In this document: one piece after another, positions 1 through 9,353 of the stretch | Layout of the letters: each line of letters opens with the position of its first letter | Position numbering within the stretch: the stretch's first letter is position 1 | Source: Curtobacterium sp. VKM Ac-1395 | GTDB lineage: Bacteria; Actinomycetota; Actinomycetes; Actinomycetales; Microbacteriaceae | DNA length: 64,000 bases | Assembly: GCF_015350975.1 (NCBI RefSeq) | Contig: NZ_JADKRX010000003.1 | Coordinates: 62,001-126,000 of the forward strand | Reading direction: 5' to 3' | Program-made: the position numbers and the translations under genes | The notes under the pieces: generated by a model | Seen by the model: only the letters and a program-made list of their open reading frames with translations | Told to the model about the DNA's origin: nothing | Database searches by the model: none

Positions 1-1194
1 GGGACGCTCCTGCAGTACGCCGAGCTCGGCCCGCTGCACCGCGGTGAGGCCCTCCGCGGCCAGCACGGCGCCGCGGACTGGACCGTGCCGCACCCGCGCG
101 GCGTCGTCCTGGCGCTCACCCCGTGGAACGACCCGGTCGCCGTCGCTCTCGGCATCATCGGCGCCGCCGTCGTCACCGGCAACACCGTCGTGCACAAGGG
201 CAGCGAGCGGTGCCCCGCGACCTTCGCGCGCCTCAACGAACTGCTGGCCGAGGCCCTGCCCGCCGGCGTGTTCGTCGGGGTCGACGGCGACGCCGCCACC
301 GGCGAGGCGCTCCTCGCCGAGGACGGCATCGCGGTCTACGCGCACGTCGGCTCCACCGCCACCGGCGACCGGCTCAGCGAGGTCGCCGCCGGCACCCGCG
401 CGCACGTCGTCCGTGAGAACGGCGGGAACGACGCGCTCGTCGTGGACGCCGGCGTCGACCCCGTGTGGGCCGCCGGGCAGGCCGCCCTGGGTGCCTTCGC
501 GAACACCGGCCAGATCTGCACGAGCGTGGAGCGCGTCTACGTGCACCGCGACGTCGCCGATGCCTTCGTCGAGGCACTCGTCGCCGAGGCCGAGGCGAAG
601 ACCGCCGCCCCCGCCGCCCAGTACGGCCCGCTCGTCGACGACCGGCTCCGCGTCCTCGTGCAGCAGCACGTCGACGACGCCGTCGCCAAGGGCGCCGAGG
701 TCCGCACGGGCGGCTCCGTGCCGGACGGCGCCGGGACGTTCTACCCCGCGACCGTGCTCACCCGGTGCTCCGACGACGCGCTCGTGCTGACCGAGGAGAC
801 CTTCGGCCCGATCGCCCCCGTCCGCGTGGTCGACTCGTTCGAGGAGGGCCTGGAGCTCGCCGCCGCCGACCGGTACGGCCTCGCTGCCTCGGTCCTGACG
901 AACGACACCGCGCACGCGCTGCTCGCCGCCGCGACGCTCCCCGTCGGCACGGTGAAGGTGAACGCCGTCTTCGGTGGCGCTCCCGGTGGCAGCGCCGAGC
1001 CCCGCGGCGCCTCGGGCTCCGGCTTCGGGTACGGCCCGCACCTGCTCGACGAGATGACGACGACCACGGTCGTGCACCTCGAAGCGGCCCCCGCCACACC
1101 GGCTGCACCGGCCGCACCGGCCGCAGCCGCAGCCGCAGCGTCGTCGGCGTCCGACGAGGGCGTCACCGCACCCGCCGAGGGCTTCGACCGATGA
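1..1194 (+). CDS. Aldehyde dehydrogenase family protein (5' end outside window)
   Basis: The reading frame is open from base 1, so the N-terminus (part of the NAD-binding domain) lies outside the window and about 397 residues remain. The fragment reads as an NAD(P)-dependent aldehyde dehydrogenase, which oxidises an aldehyde to the acid in the cytoplasm. The ENGGN motif (Glu139 of the fragment, equivalent to ELGGK) and the NTGQICTS motif (nucleophile Cys173) are 34 residues apart, as in the family. The last 35 or so residues are an Ala/Pro-rich tail outside the catalytic fold. Its stop overlaps the next gene's ATG by 4 nt (ATGA), so it is probably co-translated with the heptose gene. The substrate is unknown. 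Confidence 0.85.
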   Translation, partial: GTLLQYAELGPLHRGEALRGQHGAADWTVPHPRGVVLALTPWNDPVAVALGIIGAAVVTGNTVVHKGSERCPATFARLNELLAEALPAGVFVGVDGDAATGEALLAEDGIAVYAHVGSTATGDRLSEVAAGTRAHVVRENGGNDALVVDAGVDPVWAAGQAALGAFANTGQICTSVERVYVHRDVADAFVEALVAEAEAKTAAPAAQYGPLVDDRLRVLVQQHVDDAVAKGAEVRTGGSVPDGAGTFYPATVLTRCSDDALVLTEETFGPIAPVRVVDSFEEGLELAAADRYGLAASVLTNDTAHALLAAATLPVGTVKVNAVFGGAPGGSAEPRGASGSGFGYGPHLLDEMTTTTVVHLEAAPATPAAPAAPAAAAAAASSASDEGVTAPAEGFDR

Positions 1195-2684
1195 CCGCCG
1201 ACGTCCGCCTGGTCCGCGACCTCATCGGGCGCATCGACGACCGCGAGCCGCTCGTCGTCGTGATCGGCGACTGCATCCTGGACCGCTGGACGATCGGGGA
1301 GGCCGAGCGCGTCTCCCGCGAGGCCCCCGCCCCCGTCGTCCGCGTCACCGAGACCATCGCGGTCCCCGGCGGTGCGGCGAACACCGCCGTGAACGCCCGC
1401 GCCCTGGGTGCCCGCGTCCGCATGGTCGGCCTGCTCGGGGACGACGAGGCCGGTGCGGTCCTCCGCCAGCGTCTCGACGCGGCCGGGGTGGACACCTCGT
1501 ACATGGTGACGATCCCGGGGGCGACGACCACGTCGAAGTCCCGGATCGTCGGCGGCGACCGCGTGGTCGTCCGCGTGGACGAGCTCGCCGCGATGCCGAC
1601 CGACGGGCACACCGAGCAGCTCGCCGCCGCCGTGGCCCGCGCCATCCGCGCCGCCGACGCCGCCGTGGTCTGCGACTACGGCCTCGGGGTCACGCCGGAG
1701 AGCGTCCTGCCCGTGATCGACCGGGACCGACCCGACGTGGTCGTGGTCGACGCCCACGACCTCGGTGGCTGGCGCGAGCTGCGCCCCGACCTCGTCACGC
1801 CGAACGCCGGTGAGGCCGCCGCGCTGCTCGGCCGCCCCCTCGGCGACGGTGTCGAACGCGCCGCGACCGTCGTCGCCGCTCGCGACGAGGTCTTCGCCGC
1901 CACCGGTGCCCGTGCCGTCGTCGTCACCCTCGACCGCAACGGCACCGTGCTCCTGGAGCCGGGCGAGGACACCGGCTTCCGCACCCGCGCCACCCCGGCC
2001 TCCGAGCAGCAGGCATCCGGCGCTGGCGACACGTTCTGCGCCGCCGCCTCGGTCGCCCTGGCCGTCGGCGCCCCCGCGCGCGAGGCCGTCGCCTTCGCGC
2101 AGGCCGCCGCCGACGTCGTCGTCCGTGAGGCCGGCACGTCCACCTGCGACGCCGCCGCGCTGCTCCGCTCCGTCGAGGCCCCCGCGGAGACAGTCGTCGA
2201 CCACGACGACCTCGCCGCCGCGGTGGCCGTCGCCCGCAGCGAGGGTCGCCGGGTCGTGTTCACGAACGGCTGCTTCGACGTCGTGCACCGCGGGCACACC
2301 TCGTACCTCCGCCAGGCCAAGGAGCTCGGGGACCTGCTCGTCGTCGCGCTGAACGACGACGACTCGGTGCGCCGACTCAAGGGCCCCGAGCGGCCGATCA
2401 ACACCGCCGAGGACCGCGCCGGTGTCCTCGCGGCCCTGGCGTGCGTCGACCTGGTGACGGTCTTCGCGACGGACACCCCCATCCCGCTCATCGAACGCGT
2501 GCAGCCCGACGTCTACGTCAAGGGCGGCGACTACTCCCCCGAGATGCTCCGCGAGACCGAGGTCGTGCGCAGCTACGGCGGCGAGGTCGTCATGGTCGAC
2601 TACGTCCCCGAGCACTCCACGAGTGCCGTGGTCCGTCGCATCCGCGAGACGTCGGGAGGGGCGACGGGAGGCGAGGCCGTGTGA
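1191..2684 (+). CDS. hldE: Bifunctional heptose-7-phosphate kinase / heptose-1-phosphate adenylyltransferase (HldE/RfaE type)
   Basis: The protein has 497 residues. The N-terminal part (about 1-310) is a PfkB/ribokinase-type kinase with an early GGAANTAVNA substrate-side motif and the ASGAGDTF anion-hole/catalytic-Asp motif near residues 275-282. The C-terminal part (about 345-497) is a nucleotidyltransferase with FTNGCFDVVHRGH, placing the HxGH signature at 366-369. In E. coli HldE (477 aa) these domains make ADP-activated heptose; the length here agrees. In a Gram-positive the product would feed a glycoprotein, cell-wall or capsular heptose, not LPS; that is inference. It overlaps both neighbours by 4 nt, so it sits in one operon with the dehydrogenase and the glycosyltransferase. 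Confidence 0.88.
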   Translation: MTADVRLVRDLIGRIDDREPLVVVIGDCILDRWTIGEAERVSREAPAPVVRVTETIAVPGGAANTAVNARALGARVRMVGLLGDDEAGAVLRQRLDAAGVDTSYMVTIPGATTTSKSRIVGGDRVVVRVDELAAMPTDGHTEQLAAAVARAIRAADAAVVCDYGLGVTPESVLPVIDRDRPDVVVVDAHDLGGWRELRPDLVTPNAGEAAALLGRPLGDGVERAATVVAARDEVFAATGARAVVVTLDRNGTVLLEPGEDTGFRTRATPASEQQASGAGDTFCAAASVALAVGAPAREAVAFAQAAADVVVREAGTSTCDAAALLRSVEAPAETVVDHDDLAAAVAVARSEGRRVVFTNGCFDVVHRGHTSYLRQAKELGDLLVVALNDDDSVRRLKGPERPINTAEDRAGVLAALACVDLVTVFATDTPIPLIERVQPDVYVKGGDYSPEMLRETEVVRSYGGEVVMVDYVPEHSTSAVVRRIRETSGGATGGEAV

Positions 2685-3547
2685 GCACCGCCCGCTGGTC
2701 AGGAGCCTGGGCGCGCGACGGCCGACCCGACGACGCGCCGGACGTCGACGTCCTCATCCCCACCGTGGGACGCACCGCCGAGCTGGCGACCACCCTCGCC
2801 GGGCTCGCCGCCCAGACGGACGCCTCGTTCCGCGTGGTCCTCAGCGACCAGTCGGAGACCAGCGACGTCGCGTCACGTCCGGCGGTCGCCGCGATGGTGC
2901 GCGTCCTGGAGGCCCAGGGCCGCCCCGTCACGCTGCTCACCCACCCGGAACGGCGTGGCCTGGCGGAACACCGGCAGTTCCTGCTGGACCGTGCGTCAGC
3001 GCCGGCCGTGCTCTTCCTCGACGACGACGTGTGGCTCGAACCCGGGTCCGTGTCCCGGATGCTCGACGCCCTGCGCACGCTCGGCTGCGGTTTCGTCGGC
3101 AGCGCCGTGCAGGGGTTGTCGTACCTGGCCGACCGCCGACCGCACGAGATTGCCCTGTTCGAGCCGTGGGACGGTCAGGTGGTGCCCGAGGTGATCCGCC
3201 GCGGCTCCCCCGGCTTCGAGCGCTGGTCGCTGCACAACGCCGCGAACCTCGCGCACGTCGCCGCCGGTCTCGACGTCGACCCGGGCGGGTGGATGCCGTA
3301 CCACGTCGCCTGGGTCGGGGCCTGCGCGCTGTACGACCGGGCCGCGCTCGTCGAGGTCGGCGGGTTCGAGTTCTGGGACACCCTGCCGGTCGGCCACGCA
3401 GGCGAGGACGTCGTCGCGCAGTGGCGGGTCATGGAGCGCTTCGGCGGCGCGGGGATCGTGCCGTCCGGCGCCGTGCACCTCGAGGCCCCGACGACCGTCA
3501 CCGACCGCTCGGTGGACGCCCCCGACGTCGTGCTCGGACCGGCCTGA
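2681..3547 (+). CDS. Family 2 glycosyltransferase
   Basis: The protein has 288 residues and starts at a GTG that overlaps the previous stop (GTGA). It has a GT-A fold: DVLIPTVGR at the first beta strand, and LFLDDDVW with an Asp triad at 114-116 that would bind the metal and nucleotide sugar. A C-terminal acceptor region includes GHAGEDVVAQWR. No signal peptide or membrane helix is evident, so it is probably cytoplasmic or peripheral. Position directly behind the HldE-type gene suggests it transfers a heptose or related sugar; the actual donor and acceptor cannot be read from the sequence. The operon appears to end here, since the next gene is convergent. Confidence 0.82.
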   Translation: MSTARWSGAWARDGRPDDAPDVDVLIPTVGRTAELATTLAGLAAQTDASFRVVLSDQSETSDVASRPAVAAMVRVLEAQGRPVTLLTHPERRGLAEHRQFLLDRASAPAVLFLDDDVWLEPGSVSRMLDALRTLGCGFVGSAVQGLSYLADRRPHEIALFEPWDGQVVPEVIRRGSPGFERWSLHNAANLAHVAAGLDVDPGGWMPYHVAWVGACALYDRAALVEVGGFEFWDTLPVGHAGEDVVAQWRVMERFGGAGIVPSGAVHLEAPTTVTDRSVDAPDVVLGPA

Positions 3548-3563
3548 CCGGTCCGACCGGCGC

Positions 3564-3986
3564 TCAGCCGCCGAACTCGACCTGGACCTGCTGGCCGGCG
3601 TCGGTGAGTCCGTGCTGCACCGCAGCCCGGGTCTGCTCGATCCAGGGGCTGTCCGAGCACCCGATCCAGACGACCGTGCGCGGCTCGGAGTCGGTGACGC
3701 ACCACTCGCCCGCCCACGCGAGCACGGCGGCCGCCAGGGCCTCACCGTGGTCGGCGAAGCAGAGCGACGGCACCGCGGACGGACGGTCGCTGCGGACGAG
3801 CCACGACACCGTCACACGCGGGGGTGCCGGCAGGATGCGGACCTGTTCCTCGAGCGCGACCTCGACGAAGACCTGGCCGTAGGCGGTCTCGGGCAGGTCC
3901 TCGAGCAGCCGGTGGATCTCCGGCAGGTCCTCGACCGCCCCGGCGATGAGCACGCGGTCGCTGGGCTGTCGAGGGGTGCGGTCCAT
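3564..3986 (-). CDS. SIP-like Rossmann domain protein (siderophore-interacting C-terminal domain only)
   Basis: This 140-residue protein resembles the NAD(P)H-binding half of siderophore-interacting flavin reductases. It has VLIAGAVEDLPEIHRLLEDLP near the N-terminus, an ALAAAVLAWAG helix, and WIGCSDSPWIEQTRAAV near the C-terminus. The flavin-binding barrel is missing, so it is unlikely to reduce ferric siderophores alone. Stand-alone SIP domains of this length are common in actinobacteria, but their role is not established. It lies 21 nt downstream of the TetR gene on the same strand, so it may be the last gene of the peptide-uptake operon. Confidence 0.6.
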   Translation of the reverse strand: MDRTPRQPSDRVLIAGAVEDLPEIHRLLEDLPETAYGQVFVEVALEEQVRILPAPPRVTVSWLVRSDRPSAVPSLCFADHGEALAAAVLAWAGEWCVTDSEPRTVVWIGCSDSPWIEQTRAAVQHGLTDAGQQVQVEFGG

Positions 3987-4007
3987 GTCCCAACGGTAGG
4001 ACCGCCC

Positions 4008-4658
4008 TCAGCCCAGGACAACCCCGAGTTGCTGGGAGAGGAACTCCCACATCCACGTCAGCGCCACCGCGTGGGTCAGCCCCGGGGCGTTCTGCGCGAT
4101 CTGGGTCGCCACGCCGTCGCTGTACGCGGCGAGCTTGAGCGCCACGACGGACGGGTCGATGCCGCCGGGGGCCGTGAACGTGCCGTCGGCGACCCCGCGG
4201 CGGACGACCCGCACCAGGCAGGCCTCCCACACGCGGATGCGTTCGGCGTACTCCTCGGCGACCTCGGGCCGACGGGCGACGGCGGTCCAGTAGTCCGACC
4301 AGATGCGCCAGTGCTGCCGGACCTGTTCGCTGTCGTCGAAGAGCGGCTCGACGAGCATCCGCAGGGCCACGACCGCGTCGGGTTCGGCGTCGACCGCGGC
4401 GACGATCGCGCCGTAGAACCGCTCGGTCTCGAGCACGACGACCTCGTTGAGGATCTCCGCGACGCTCGCGAAGTGGTACGTCACCGTGCCCACCGAGACG
4501 CCCGCCTCGGCCGCGATGTCGCGGAGGCCCGTGGCGCCGAGCCCCTGCCGGACGATGACCGCCCGCGCGGCGCGGACGATCATGGCGCGACGGACCTCGG
4601 GGCGCTGTCGCACGCGTGGCGCCGGGGACCCGGGCTGCGCGGGCACCGCGGCGCTCAC
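4008..4658 (-). CDS. TetR/AcrR family transcriptional regulator
   Basis: The protein has 216 residues from a GTG that overlaps the upstream stop by 4 nt. The N-terminal helix-turn-helix (about residues 20-65) reads RRAMIVRAARAVIVRQGLG, then LRDIAAEAGVSVGTVTYHF, the classic TetR recognition helix. The C-terminal helical region (70-216) would bind a ligand and dimerise. It is the distal gene of the peptide ABC/hydrolase operon and so most likely represses that operon. An 18-bp inverted repeat ahead of the first operon gene is the natural candidate operator. The inducer is unknown; a peptide or its hydrolysis product is a guess. Confidence 0.88.
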   Translation of the reverse strand: MSAAVPAQPGSPAPRVRQRPEVRRAMIVRAARAVIVRQGLGATGLRDIAAEAGVSVGTVTYHFASVAEILNEVVVLETERFYGAIVAAVDAEPDAVVALRMLVEPLFDDSEQVRQHWRIWSDYWTAVARRPEVAEEYAERIRVWEACLVRVVRRGVADGTFTAPGGIDPSVVALKLAAYSDGVATQIAQNAPGLTHAVALTWMWEFLSQQLGVVLG

Positions 4659-6706
4659 GCGGACGTCCTCGGGACCTCGTCGTGGTGGGTGTGCTCGGCG
4701 ACGAGCTCCTCCCGGGTGCCGTCGACGCCGCCCCGTGCCCAGGCCCGGACGGTGTTGACGACCGTGAACGCCTCGGCCGTGGCCGAGACGCGCGAGGTGG
4801 TCTCGAGCCGTGCGGCCCAGTCCGTGTGCGTCAGCCCGATCGCCCACCGCGACTCGGCGACGGCGGAGGTCGGGTCGCCGCTGACGATGCGGTACGTCTC
4901 GCGGGCGTCCTCGTGGAACACCAGGCCGTCCGGGTAGACCCGACCGCCGCCGTACCCCGGGTCGACGTCGAGCGTCCACGCCCCCGTCTCGACATCGTGC
5001 GTGACGGTGCGCTGCGGCAGTGCATCGGTCGGTTCGACGCGCGTGATCGCGAGCGGCGTCGACCGGGTCGGCTCCTCGAAGTGGACGCCGTCGTCGGTCG
5101 AGCGTGTCCAGACCGGCAGCGTCACCGTGCTGGCGGCGGGGTCGACCGTGACGGTCGCCGCCGTGCCGTGCGGCCAGACCCACGGCCAGTACGCGGTCGA
5201 CACGGCGAGGCGCAGGCGGTGTCCGGCGACGAACCGGTGCCCGGTCGAGACGAGCCGCACGGGCAGCGTCGTCGGCTCCCCCGGCACGAGCGGCACCGAG
5301 GCGTCCATGCCCGTCCGCCGGAGTCCGTTCAGCACGCCGCGGGTGACGAGGGTCGAGCTGCCGTCCGGGGCCACGTCGCACAGCCGCACGGTCACGGTCG
5401 CCCGTGGTTGGTCGCTCGTGAGGGCGAGGTCCAGCAGGACGTTCCCGAGCAGGTCGAAGGATGTCTCGACGGGCAGGTCGAAGCACACGGAGCGGCCGTC
5501 CTCGGCGCGCTGGTCCGGCGGCAGGTCGGTCTGGTTGCCGAACGGGAAGAACCGTCCGGCGTCCGCACCGGTCTCCTGCGGGGACGCGACGACGACGGGG
5601 CCGTCCCCGCCGCCGCGCAGGGCGTCGAGCGCGGTGGTCCTCTGGGCCGTGGCGGCGTCGGGCCACGAGGACGCTCCGACCCAACGACCGGAGCGCACGG
5701 GGTAGTACGTGGCGGGCGGCTCCGGGTCGTTGATCCACGCGCGGAGTGCCGGTTCGTCCTCGACGCCGGTGTCGACGCCGCGCAGCCAGCGGTCCCACCA
5801 GCGCAGCGACTCCTGCAGGAACCCGATCGACGGCCCCGGAGCGAGCCCGCGGTCCGGGTACTGGTGCGACCACGGCCCGACGATCCCCCTGACGGGCGCG
5901 TCGACGTGTTCCACCAGTCGGAGCACGGCGTCCCGGTACGGGTCCGCCCACCCGCCGACGGCGAGCACCGCGGCGGAGATGCCCGCGTAGTCCTCGGCGG
6001 CGCTGCCGTGGCGCCAGTAGTCGTCGCGCTCCTGGTGCGACAGCCACACCGGCGTCATCGGCCGGTTCGACGCCAGACGCGCACGCCACTGCTCCACCCA
6101 CGACGGCCCGACGACCTCGGGGCGCGGGGGCCGTGCGTTGAACGCGAACATCGTCCCGCCCCACGCCGCCATGTCGATCCCGAGGACCGCACCGCCGACG
6201 TAGTGCACGTCGTTGTCGTAGCGGTCGTCGGTGGAGCACACCGTGACGACGGCCTTGAGCGCTGCCGGTGCGCGGGCGGCGAGCTGCAGGGCGTTGAAGC
6301 CGCCCCACGAGATGCCGAACATGCCGACGGCGCCGGTCGACCACGTCTGCGCGGCCAGCCAGGCGATCACGGCCTCGCCGTCGGAGAGCTCCTGCTCGCT
6401 GTACTCGTCGTCGAAGACACCGTCCGAGGACCCCGTGCCGCGGATGTCGACCCGGACCGAGGCGTACCCGTGCTGGGCGTACCAGGGGTGTCGCTCCGAG
6501 TCACGGGGGGCCGTCCAGTCGTCGAGCCGGTACGGCAGGTACTCCAGCAGCACGGGGACACGGGCGTCCGGTCCGGCGGTGCTCGGTGCCCAGATCCGGG
6601 TGTGCAGGCGCACCCCGTCGGGCATCGGGATCCAGGTGTCGCGGACGGTCACCCCGTCGGGCAGGTCGACCGGCACCCCGATCCCCGTGAACGAACCGTC
6701 GGTCAT
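4655..6706 (-). CDS. CocE/NonD family alpha/beta hydrolase (X-Pro dipeptidyl-peptidase-like)
   Basis: The protein has 683 residues. The ATG follows a GGGAGGA ribosome site and overlaps the ABC ATPase stop (ATGA). The N-terminal alpha/beta-hydrolase (about 20-370) has the RGTGSSDG motif and FGISWGG, placing the nucleophile at Ser133. The C-terminal region (about 400-680) is the jelly-roll domain of the X-Pro dipeptidyl-peptidase/cocaine-esterase family. No signal peptide is seen, so it acts in the cytoplasm. Encoded together with an oligopeptide importer, it plausibly cleaves the imported peptide, ester or amide (for example a beta-lactam-like or Pro-containing compound). The substrate is inference. 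Confidence 0.85.
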   Translation of the reverse strand: MTDGSFTGIGVPVDLPDGVTVRDTWIPMPDGVRLHTRIWAPSTAGPDARVPVLLEYLPYRLDDWTAPRDSERHPWYAQHGYASVRVDIRGTGSSDGVFDDEYSEQELSDGEAVIAWLAAQTWSTGAVGMFGISWGGFNALQLAARAPAALKAVVTVCSTDDRYDNDVHYVGGAVLGIDMAAWGGTMFAFNARPPRPEVVGPSWVEQWRARLASNRPMTPVWLSHQERDDYWRHGSAAEDYAGISAAVLAVGGWADPYRDAVLRLVEHVDAPVRGIVGPWSHQYPDRGLAPGPSIGFLQESLRWWDRWLRGVDTGVEDEPALRAWINDPEPPATYYPVRSGRWVGASSWPDAATAQRTTALDALRGGGDGPVVVASPQETGADAGRFFPFGNQTDLPPDQRAEDGRSVCFDLPVETSFDLLGNVLLDLALTSDQPRATVTVRLCDVAPDGSSTLVTRGVLNGLRRTGMDASVPLVPGEPTTLPVRLVSTGHRFVAGHRLRLAVSTAYWPWVWPHGTAATVTVDPAASTVTLPVWTRSTDDGVHFEEPTRSTPLAITRVEPTDALPQRTVTHDVETGAWTLDVDPGYGGGRVYPDGLVFHEDARETYRIVSGDPTSAVAESRWAIGLTHTDWAARLETTSRVSATAEAFTVVNTVRAWARGGVDGTREELVAEHTHHDEVPRTSA

Positions 6707-8493
6707 GCGTCCTCCCAGTTCCGGATGCGGTGCCCGTCCCCGTGGTCGGTCCACCCGTCGGCGTGCCTCCAGTGCTGCACACCGTCGTCGACATCCGGCA
6801 GGTCGGTCACGCCCGGTTCGAGCGTCGCGGCGAGCAGCGTCCGCGTGTACGGGTGGTTCGGGCCGGTGAAGACCCGCTCGGTCGGTCCGATCTCGACGAT
6901 CCGGCCGCCGGTCATCACGGCCACCCGGTCGGCGACGCCGCGGACCACGGCGAGGTCGTGGCTGATGAACAGGCAGCTCAGCCCGTTCTCGCGCTGCAGG
7001 TCGGCGAGCAGCGCCAGGATCCCGGCCTGCACCTGCACGTCGAGCGCGGTCGTGATCTCGTCGGCGATCACCAGCCGGGGTCCGGCGGCCAGTGCGCGGG
7101 CGATGCCGACGCGCTGTCGCTGCCCGCCCGAGAGCTGTGCGGGCAGCCGGGTCGCGAACTCCGGCCCGAGGCCGACCTGGGTCAGCAGGTCCGCCACCCG
7201 CGCGCGGGACGACGACCCGGTGAACAGCCGCAGCGGGCGGGCGATCGCCGCGCCGACGGTCCGCCGTGGGTTCAGCGAGGTGTCCGCGTTCTGGAACACC
7301 AGCTGCACGGCACGACGGAGCTCCGGGGAGCGCGCACCGACCGGCTGGCGCAGGTCACCCGTCGCGGCGTCGTCGGCGTACGTGAAGGTGCCGGACTCGG
7401 CGGGCACCAGACCCGCCATCGCCGTCGCGAGCGTCGACTTGCCGCTCCCCGACTCGCCCACCACGGCGAGCGTCTCGCGCGCACCGATCTCGAAGGACAC
7501 GCCGTCGACGGCAGCAGGCAGGCCGCGTCCGTAGCGGACGACCAGGTCGCGTGCGGTCACGACCGGACGGCCTGGAGGCCCGGTGTGCGCAGTCGTGTCG
7601 GTGACCGTCCCGGGGACGGCCGGGTCCTGGTCGCGGTGATCCGGGCCTCCCGTCCGGGTGCGGCCGTCGGGGACGGCTGCCAACAGGGCGCGCGTGTACT
7701 CGTGCTGCGGGTCCGCGAAGAGCGCGGCGGTGTCGCGGTGCTCGACCACCTCGCCGTCCCGCATCACCGCGATCTCGTCCGCCATCGCGGACACCACGCC
7801 GAGGTCGTGGCTGACGAGGAGGACGGCCATGCCGAGCTCACGACCGAGGTCGGCGACCAGGTCGAGGACCGCCGCCTGGGTGACGACGTCGAGCGCGGTG
7901 GTCGGCTCGTCGAGGACGAGCACCCGCGGCCGGGCGGCGACGGCCATCGCGATCGCGACCCGCTGCTGCTGCCCGCCGGAGAGCTGGTGCGGGTAGCGGC
8001 GGACGATCGTGTCCGGGTCGGGCAGCCGGACGAGCCGGACCAGCTCGGCCACGCGCTCCGGGGAGTCGGGCTCGCCGTGGGCGCTGAGCGCCTCGCGGAT
8101 CTGGGCGCCGACCCGCATCGACGGGGTCAGCGCCTGCCCGGCGTTCTGCGCGACCACCGACGCCGTGCCGCCGCGGAGGGCGCGCGTGGCCGAGGGCGAC
8201 AGGGCGAAGACGTCCTGGTCGGCGACGACGACCGAGCCGCGGACGATCCGGGAGCCGGTGCGGAGGTGCGCGAGCAGCGTCCTGGCGACGGTGGACTTGC
8301 CGGAGCCGGACTCGCCGACCAGCCCGAGGGTGCGGCCGGCCGCGATCGTGAACGAGACGCCGCGGACGACGGGGACCTCGCTGCGTCCGGCGGCGTAGGA
8401 GATCGCGAGGTCGTCGACGCGGACGGCGGCGGTGGTGCCGTCCTGCGTCGTCGTGCTCGTGGTGGTGTCGGTTGCTGGGGTGTCGCGGTTCAT
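6703..8493 (-). CDS. Peptide ABC transporter ATP-binding protein, two fused ATPase domains (DppD-DppF type)
   Basis: The 596-residue protein joins two complete ABC ATPases. Domain 1 has Walker A GESGSGKST near residue 60, signature LSGGQQQR and Walker B VLVLDEPTTALD. Domain 2 has Walker A near residue 346, signature LSGGQRQR and Walker B LVIADEITTALD. Each domain ends in the extension typical of oligopeptide/nickel-type ATPases. The fusion replaces the usual DppD and DppF pair and would energise the two permeases encoded upstream. Domain 2 has IADEITTALD where DEPT is usual; the catalytic Glu is kept. Both junctions are 4-nt overlaps, so expression is coupled. Confidence 0.92.
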   Translation of the reverse strand: MNRDTPATDTTTSTTTQDGTTAAVRVDDLAISYAAGRSEVPVVRGVSFTIAAGRTLGLVGESGSGKSTVARTLLAHLRTGSRIVRGSVVVADQDVFALSPSATRALRGGTASVVAQNAGQALTPSMRVGAQIREALSAHGEPDSPERVAELVRLVRLPDPDTIVRRYPHQLSGGQQQRVAIAMAVAARPRVLVLDEPTTALDVVTQAAVLDLVADLGRELGMAVLLVSHDLGVVSAMADEIAVMRDGEVVEHRDTAALFADPQHEYTRALLAAVPDGRTRTGGPDHRDQDPAVPGTVTDTTAHTGPPGRPVVTARDLVVRYGRGLPAAVDGVSFEIGARETLAVVGESGSGKSTLATAMAGLVPAESGTFTYADDAATGDLRQPVGARSPELRRAVQLVFQNADTSLNPRRTVGAAIARPLRLFTGSSSRARVADLLTQVGLGPEFATRLPAQLSGGQRQRVGIARALAAGPRLVIADEITTALDVQVQAGILALLADLQRENGLSCLFISHDLAVVRGVADRVAVMTGGRIVEIGPTERVFTGPNHPYTRTLLAATLEPGVTDLPDVDDGVQHWRHADGWTDHGDGHRIRNWEDA

Positions 8494-9353
8494 GCGCGGG
8501 TCGCTCCCTGCGTGGCGCGGTCGACGCCGAGCGACTTGCTCAGTCCGTCGGCGGCGAGGTTCAGGCCGACCACGAGCGTCGCCAGCGCCACGATGGGCGC
8601 CAGCGTGCCGAGCGGCACGACGGTGAGTGCGGTGCGGTTCTCCTGCACCATGAGGCCCCAGTCCGGCGTCGGCGGGTTCGCCCCGAAGCCGAGGAAGGAC
8701 AGCGACGCCACGAGCAGCACGATCCACGACGCCCGCATCGCGTACTCGACGAGGACGACGTCGAGGACGTTCGGCAGGATCTCGCGGAACACGATCGACA
8801 GCGGCTTCTCGCCCCGGGCCCTGGCCGCGGTGACGTAGTCCTGCGTGATGACGGTGCGGGCGGCACCGCGGACGACCCGGGTGACGGCGGGGGCGTAGAC
8901 GACGGTGACGGCGAGCACGATGACCCAGAGCCCGGCGTCGAAGACGGTCACGACGACGAGCAGCGCCAGGATCGACGGCACGCTGAGCAGGGCGTCGACG
9001 ACCCGCATCACGACCTCGTCGAACCAGTTGTCGGCGTAGGCGGTGACGGCGCCGAGCACGGTGCCGACGGCGACCGCGATCGTCGTGGCGAGGAAGGTCA
9101 CGAGCAGCGCGTACCGGCCGCCGTTCAGCGTGCGGGACAGGATGTCGCGGCCGTACTGGTCGGTGCCGAGCCAGTGCGTCCACTCGGGGCCGGCGAGCAC
9201 GTCGGCGGAGTCGGTGGCGACGGGGTCGTGCACGCCGATGACCGGGGCGAGGACGGCGAGGACGAGGTGCAGGGCGATGAGCCCGAGGCCGACGGAGAGT
9301 GCCGTCGAGCTGCGGAGCGGCGCGACGACGCTGCCGATGACGCTGGTGCTCAT
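8490..9353 (-). CDS. Peptide ABC transporter permease, DppC type
   Basis: The protein has 287 residues with an N-terminal membrane helix (about 15-40) followed by a soluble loop containing GTDQYGRDILSR, diagnostic of DppC/OppC-type permeases. Five further helices include the EAA loop region ARARGEKPLSIVFREILPN that docks on the ATPase. It forms the heterodimeric membrane channel with the DppB-type protein encoded immediately upstream. Start ATG overlaps the DppB stop and its own stop overlaps the ATPase ATG. Confidence 0.92.
   Translation of the reverse strand: MSTSVIGSVVAPLRSSTALSVGLGLIALHLVLAVLAPVIGVHDPVATDSADVLAGPEWTHWLGTDQYGRDILSRTLNGGRYALLVTFLATTIAVAVGTVLGAVTAYADNWFDEVVMRVVDALLSVPSILALLVVVTVFDAGLWVIVLAVTVVYAPAVTRVVRGAARTVITQDYVTAARARGEKPLSIVFREILPNVLDVVLVEYAMRASWIVLLVASLSFLGFGANPPTPDWGLMVQENRTALTVVPLGTLAPIVALATLVVGLNLAADGLSKSLGVDRATQGATRA

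Noticed and set aside
741..2615. Long antisense open frame opposite the dehydrogenase and heptose genes
   Set aside because: High-GC coding DNA leaves long open frames on the other strand. This one has no recognisable domain and no ribosome site, while the plus strand has clear families.
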